From positions 1 to 64,000 of the forward strand of contig JAEUBA010000090.1 of the NCBI GenBank assembly GCA_018257865.1: a stretch of 64,000 bases of DNA. The letters run 5' to 3'. The translations under genes and the position numbers were made by a program. Below the pieces are notes generated by a model that worked only from the letters and a program-made list of their open reading frames with translations, made no database searches and was not told the DNA's origin. The stretch is from Stereocaulon alpinum. Lineage: Eukaryota; Ascomycota; Lecanoromycetes; Lecanorales; Stereocaulaceae. Below are positions 58,718 to 64,000 of the stretch, in pieces. Each line of letters begins with the position of its first letter. The stretch's first letter is position 1.

Positions 58718-61030
58718 GAGTCCTTGGTATGCTTGAACTTTTTCGGAAAGAGCGTAGATTGATGATGAGCTTGTTTGGGGGTTGCGCTAACAATGTTGGA
58801 GGGAGGAGGTGTAGAGCTGAGGTTCTGCGGGTGCTGTTCTAGACTGGGCGGGAAGAGTTGTCTGAAGCGCCGGGGATGTACTAAGATCGAGGTTCAGATC
58901 TGACTTCGTGGAGACGGAGAATGTTTATAGATTAGGCACGTGCTCCTGAAACAATGATTCAGTTGTTGTTGACTCCGGTGGACATCGGATATTTTCGCGC
59001 CGATACGGAGTGTTAGAGGTCGAACGATGAGGTACGGAGCCTCGGTTGCTTTTATGGACGCACCCTGGATCCTGCTCTATCTATACCACATTCTCCAAAG
59101 ACTGCCACACTTCCGAATTTCATGTGGTCGCTTTCAGCTTATGTTCACACAATCCTGTCGTCAGCAATATTCACGTCCGAGGCTGCTTTACAAGTCACCT
59201 AAGGAAAGTCTTGCGCCACGAACGTTGATGTATTCACTACTGCTATAGCGCAGTAGACTCATACTAGGCCGATAAATGCGCTCTCCACCCGTGAGCTTCA
59301 ACGGCGGGTTCTGAAGGTCGCGAAGACCTCTCTAATGATTTCGAACATCCTGCTAAGTCTCAACGCAGAGATTCTTCCAACGCCAGAGTCATGTATATGT
59401 AGCCAACCCCACTGAAGGGTCCATTCCAGTCACGTTCGAGCGGTCCGCTGGACGCAGCTACGAACATTGTTTGCGGCCACGGTACCGGTGATGTAGGAGG
59501 ACTCTGAATTATATTCTCTCTCTAGGTTAAAACTTAGTGGAACGCTGGGGATGAATTCCATAACGAGATGTGAAGTAGAGATGGCGACAGAATCGTGTGC
59601 TCATTTCCTGATAGGAAACAGCGAGGGACGTGGACCTCAGCAAGATCCATGAATTATTGAATAGAGGCATGTCAAACTAGGGAAATGAACATGGTTTCTA
59701 AATTCAGGGAACTTCCGATCACTCAGGTGCGGGATAGCACCAGCATTGCCACACATTAAGTCAACTAAAAACCAAGACTCAGAGCAGCCGAACCACAGAA
59801 CTGGCCTAACATAGCTTCTGACAGAGGAAGACCATCGGCTGCATTTCCTGCGTACGCGCTATTGTGTACTCAATGTCGACAAAGTGTGTTTGGATTGATG
59901 GGTATCAATTGAGGAGCTATAACTTTCGAAGTGCAAAAACCCTTGTAAGCTCAATGTGACGAAAGGAATTTGGAGCTTGCATCCACACCATTCAAGGAAT
60001 ACTTCCCATGAGTAGACCGATTTGAGAGGTTCAATATGACCCAAGATAGCCATGCGACCAGCAAGACAGAATACTGGATCAGCCGCAAAATTCAAATACA
60101 TAACCTAACCGTTCCCGTCTACATGGTCAAGATCAGCCGCGAGCGCATGGTTCTAAGGGTGGATCCCTGACGTAAACGTCATTTGGACACCACGATCAGA
60201 AGAGAGGGGCTGCCTCAACGCGAGCAGGGATGGGATGGCCGAGGATGGGCTTCTGTACCTTACTTGGTCCGGTGTCCCGTATTCAAGGATTCTCCTTTAG
60301 GCCCGCAGGCCGCCGGTGAATTGATGCAGGTAAGGAGGGAGGCCTGCGGGCTTAAGCGATGGACCGATGGCAAACCACAGCGGGAGTTTGCCTCCATTCC
60401 TTCACACCTGCTACCTTCCCCAAAGCTATGGTAGCGCTATCAGTGACCAGGGAAATGTTGACAAGTCGCTTGTGCGGGTTGCATTTGGTTGAGAGACGGA
60501 TTGTAAATGGTAAGGTTTCTACGCGGTTTCAAAAGCGGAAAGGCGTTTCGAAAGATAGTATGTCTTACATAATCCGGCAATCTATTTCACCGAGTGGTAA
60601 TGACTCGCCTCCCGTTCCCCACTTTTCAAGTTTTCATCGCCCCCGCCCTGTATCGTAACCCCTTCGCCCACCCACTTCAACCTCCGCTATCGTATCATTC
60701 GCCATCACCAAGACACCGATACAAGCTCGTACAATACAAAACAGACCACCCCGATCGACAATCAACATGGGTAGAATAGGTGACGGTGACGTCCACCGTG
60801 CTTACGTTGAATTCCGCGCGAAAGAGTCTGATAAGGTAGTCACCACTCCTCATTGCCAACACCGTCATCTGAAACCCTATCAACCTCACCATCGCCATCA
60901 TCATCAATGCAGGGGCTCATCAATGTAACAGTGTCTATCGGCACAATGTATCTACTGTCAATCAGTACGAGCCAAAAACACATCCCGTCAACGCCAACAC
61001 CTACTCGAGTGTCCCAATTACCTCAGTGCG
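58718..61030. other. Gene-free interval upstream of the DUF3237 gene
   Basis: No gene I can support. It contains one strong inverted repeat at 60301-60351 (separate entry). A short frame from ATG 60768 (MGRIGDGDVHRAYVEFRAKE) may be an upstream exon or a chance frame. Confidence 0.5.
60301..60351. repeat. 11-bp perfect inverted repeat (stem-loop)
   Basis: GCCCGCAGGCC (60301-60311) and GGCCTGCGGGC (60341-60351) are exact inverted complements around a 29-nt spacer, with partial pairing continuing outward (TTTAG / CTTAA). It would form a stable GC-rich hairpin in RNA or single-stranded DNA. No gene or transposon context explains it. Confidence 0.7.
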
Positions 61031-61785
61031 ATGAAGGAGAATAATCCTGATAATCCGATCCTTCACGAAGCCATCAACGGCACGCCGACTGTCACCCCAG
61101 CTAAGCCTCCCAAGAAACGCGACCATGACACAATGATCGGTGGCTTCCAAGGCGACTCCTCGGCGTCGCGTTCGTTCCCCATCCCCAAGCCTGTCCTCGA
61201 GAGGGACTTCCAGATGAGTGTCCAACTGAATCCCAAGATTTCCGTCGGGCCGGGCATCTGGGGGCAAAGGAACTGGGTTAGCTACATCTCCGGGCATTGG
61301 AATGGGCGTTGGGGCAAGGGCACTATCGTCGTAGGTCATCTACCGCCTCATGTACTCAGGACCATCGTCTTCTATCATAGCCCGACACTAACACTAAGGT
61401 CTCCCACAGCCCGGAGGCCAAGACAAACAACTTGTCGCTCCCGACCTCTCCACCCACCTCGACTCCTCTTACCTCCTCCAGACTCACGATCACCCTCCTG
61501 CCTACATTAGCGTCAAGAATGAGGGCTGGCGCGTCGGCCCTCGCGAGGTGCTGGAGAAGCTGGACAACCCTTCTGAGGCTGATGAGGTCGACCCCAAGAC
61601 TTACTCATTCAGACTGTACATACACATGGAGACTGGCGATCAGAGATATCTACATCTGAATACGGGAATGTGGGTTGGCAGTGGGATTCGGAGGGGCACT
61701 GAAGGTATGAGACCAGATCTCTTGCTCTTGTTCGAGGTTGCTGACCCTTGTTGTAGTCATCTATGATGCTTACCGTGTTATCTGA
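61031..61785 (+). CDS. DUF3237 family protein
   Basis: Proposed exons 61031-61330, 61410-61704 and 61757-61785 (207 aa). Introns are 79 nt (GTAGGT, CACTAAC branch, CACAG) and 52 nt (GTATGA, GCTGAC branch, GTAG); both joins are in phase. The second half matches DUF3237: GTIV joined to PGGQDKQL, YLLQTHDHPPAYISVKNEGW, RVGPREVLEKL, TYSFRLYIHMETGDQRYLHL and the final VIYDAYRV. These proteins form a small beta-barrel; their activity is not established. The N-terminal 60 residues (Pro/Lys-rich) are outside the domain and may be extended by an unseen 5' exon. Confidence 0.82.
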
Positions 61786-63850
61786 GCGTTGCTTCTGTCG
61801 GACCTTTTCAACCGCCCCCTTCAAGCTTACCCTTCAAACCTACATCTCGGTTCAACAATGTCTACATTGGACTTGGGAATGATTCGTGCTGTCTTAGCGT
61901 TGTCTTAGCTTTACAATTGTACCTTTAGAATCATGCTGATGTTGGCTTTATCTGCCGGCTTTGGAAATTAAACTTGTGTGATAATAAATGGCTCACGATC
62001 AACACATCTACTGACACAGACACTTCTATTTCTTTTACTTTAAATACAATTGTATCACGGTGACACGTGACCTCGCCGCCAACGTAGAGAAATACAATAT
62101 CAGTAGAACATCTCTCATAACCCATGCAAAGACTCTCTTAAAAGCCCATATACAACCTATAGTCATATGACCGCCATAACAACCACCAAGACAAACAAAG
62201 ACCAGCCACGACGGAGCCAACCCACCACGGGCGTACAAGATCTATGAAGTAAGTTATTGCCCGTGTTCCATCGCAAGCGGAAGCCAAGAGTACTTTATCT
62301 ACCACAGGATGAACATAGTTTCGAAATCCGTGAAACTGTCAAGAGGGTCTGACTGTTTTTATTCTGCCTTGACCAAGTGTGTAATGCTAATGTATGAGCA
62401 ATGTGTCTTTCGCTAGCACGTACAGCCCAATCCTGAAGCGTTATGACATAGCGTCTTGGGACAATCCGTCCGGATCATGTTTGTTACTCACGGCCTGCAC
62501 ATTCGGCTTGCTGTCTACCTCGTAGCTGCTAATGACACCTCTCGCCAGGAAATACATTGGTGAGAAAAATCGTACAGTCACGATAGAACTCGTGTCTGCG
62601 CCAGTTGGTCGATGTGGTCGACGAATGCTTGATGTGCACTGACGAACGGCTATTGCGTCGACGGTGCTGCCGTTGGCGAACACGGCTTCGATATTCGGGA
62701 CTTTCTTCGACACTGTAGCCTTCTTGTGGAGAGATGAAAGAGAGTCTGCCTGCAGCTATGAGAATAGCATCGAATTGAGAGCCACAAGAGCTGCTTCACC
62801 GATGTCTCTGTGCGACGACCTGCGGTAGGCAACAAAGAGGGTGGTATCACCAAGCGGTAGGACAGACGTTGCTCAGGCAGCTATGGAAGTGGAAGTTTGC
62901 TTCGGGATGGACAACGATATCCACGAGGAAGCATGGTAATTGTGGCGGCACCTGCAAACGCTTGAAGATCAAACCAGTATGCCCAAAAGTTTATACAGGA
63001 ATTCTGACAGTCTTGGAGATATTTGCTGCATGCATTTCGGTTGCTGGTTTACTCATACAAGCTGGCACGACTCCGCTCGCTCAGACCCTAAAACAAGTTG
63101 ATGTGCCGCCGATCAAGATAGGACTTTTCAGGAAGCGCATTTTGGAGATCAAGGTAGGATAAATTATGGGAAATGGCATCTGCAGGATTCGGTGTTCTTA
63201 TCATTCTTGGTCTTAGCGTAAGGTAGAGTAGATAGTTGTCTGGGGCTTAGTGGCGATCGCTGGACCCTTCAGACCCATAATTTTGCCTCATAAATTAAGC
63301 TTTAGCGATGACACCTAGCCCCAGGGACCAAGCATTGAGCATTGCCTCGTGATGCACTACTCTTCTAGCTACTTTAAGTTACCTGCTGCAACAACCAGAC
63401 CACAATGGTGCGTCTTGAGATTATTGTTCCCAATCGTCATTCAAGATTGTGAAGAACGATATCAAAGGTGCATCATGATACGCTGGTGAACGCCACAAGC
63501 GCCTTCTGCAGCAACGTGTGACGCCGTAGGGGTACTGCCTTGGAAGATGAAGAGCAGGTTCAGGCTCATGCAATTTCCCAGAAAGTCTGAACACCATCAA
63601 CAAACAGGCTTTGCTTCACGTCCTTTAACTTACTTCTTCATGACTTAAGTATCTGACGCTTCAAGTCTTCACTTTTTCCTAGAATTCTCCGTTTGCATCT
63701 CTTATTAGACTGTGCCAAGATCTGCGATTGTCGTTGCACAAACGCTGCTCATTGCGCATATCGTCCAATATCCCTCAATCGCTACATTGACGTAATTTGT
63801 ACCCTGAACCACTCCTATCCTCTACAGCCATCAGCTTCAATTCAATCACA
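61786..63850. other. Gene-free interval with two unresolved frames
   Basis: On the minus strand about 62756-62441 reads LQADSLSSLHKKATVSKKVP then NIEAVFANGSTVDAIAVRQC and on to a stop: protein-like, preceded by a possible CATAG acceptor, but with no ATG exon found. On the + strand 62869-63162 reads a hydrophobic GILTVLEIFAACISVAGLLI segment from a non-ATG start. Neither is recognised; both could be exons of unmodelled genes. Confidence 0.4.
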
Positions 63851-64000
63851 ATGGCTCGCACTTCGCCCCTCCATTGGTGAGAACTCAGCTCACACTTCTG
63901 TCAGCTGTTCATGCACAGCTAACATCCATACAGGGTCGGCGTTACCTTCCTCTTCATCGCAGCCATCCTCCTCCTCGTGACGACCATCTCAGCCCCCGTC
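63851..64000 (+). CDS. SUR7/PalI-family membrane protein, 5' part (cut by window end)
   Basis: ATG 63851 (CACAATGG) begins a 26-nt first exon (MARTSPLH plus two bases), followed by a 57-nt intron 63877-63933 (GTGAGA, GCTAAC branch, TACAG) and a second exon that runs off the window: W then VGVTFLFIAAILLLVTTISA and PV. A short cytoplasmic start, a first helix of this kind and a following (S/T)APV are typical of SUR7/PalI proteins, four-helix plasma-membrane proteins of eisosomes or pH sensing. Only about 31 residues are visible, so the assignment rests on the N-terminal pattern. Confidence 0.72.

Overview
This is eukaryotic DNA from a filamentous ascomycete (Pezizomycotina; a Dothideomycete is my best guess, not proven). 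The grounds are short introns (mostly 47-60 nt) with GT..AG ends and CTAAC/CTGAC-like branch sites, Zn2Cys6, MYND, SUR7-like and NACHT-ankyrin genes, and 9 kb of DNA with the CpA-to-TpA signature of repeat-induced point mutation (RIP). There are no bacterial operons or CRISPR arrays. Gene models were spliced by eye, so exon ends are proposals.

Layout. (1) 1-9.1 kb: RIP-destroyed transposon graveyard with almost no CA or TG dinucleotides. Two ghosts can still be read through their stop codons: a KDZ/Plavaka-type transposase (about 2.9-4.3 kb) and a Ty1/Copia pol (about 7.1-8.95 kb) that ends in an unmutated 206-bp LTR (9137-9342). (2) 9.4-31.4 kb: an array of five paralogous genes, all on the + strand. 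Each combines an N-terminal domain I do not recognise, made of two similar halves, with a block of C2H2-like zinc fingers. They form two subfamilies (A: 9416, 14811, 22805; B: 18316, 30334). A secreted protein gene (26812-25687, minus) and an ankyrin gene (28615) are interspersed. (3) 33.0-36.2 kb, minus: a STAND/NLR-type NACHT-ankyrin gene, followed by a divergent large SH3 protein gene (37160-40344). (4) 42-51 kb: a possible tiny spliced gene, a MYND-finger protein, an interrupted tRNA-Lys gene, a Zn2Cys6 transcription factor and an EutQ-like cupin. (5) 52.7-57 kb: three related genes or fragments of Ser/Thr-rich single-pass membrane proteins, one with an in-frame TGA before a conserved tail. 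(6) 58-64 kb: a DUF423/TMEM256-like membrane protein (minus), a DUF3237 protein, and the start of a SUR7/PalI-type gene cut by the window end.

The most unusual items are the five-gene zinc-finger array with its undescribed N-terminal domain, the first member of which starts 73 bp from a Copia LTR; the tRNA-Lys(UUU) with a 54-nt insertion in its D-loop as well as an ordinary anticodon-loop intron; a 25-nt exon that encodes the Walker A loop of the NLR; and a repeated pattern of coding strands that are C-rich at the 5' end and G-rich at the 3' end. Apart from the zinc-finger array and the membrane-protein group, the genes look unrelated in function; nothing indicates a shared biosynthetic pathway.
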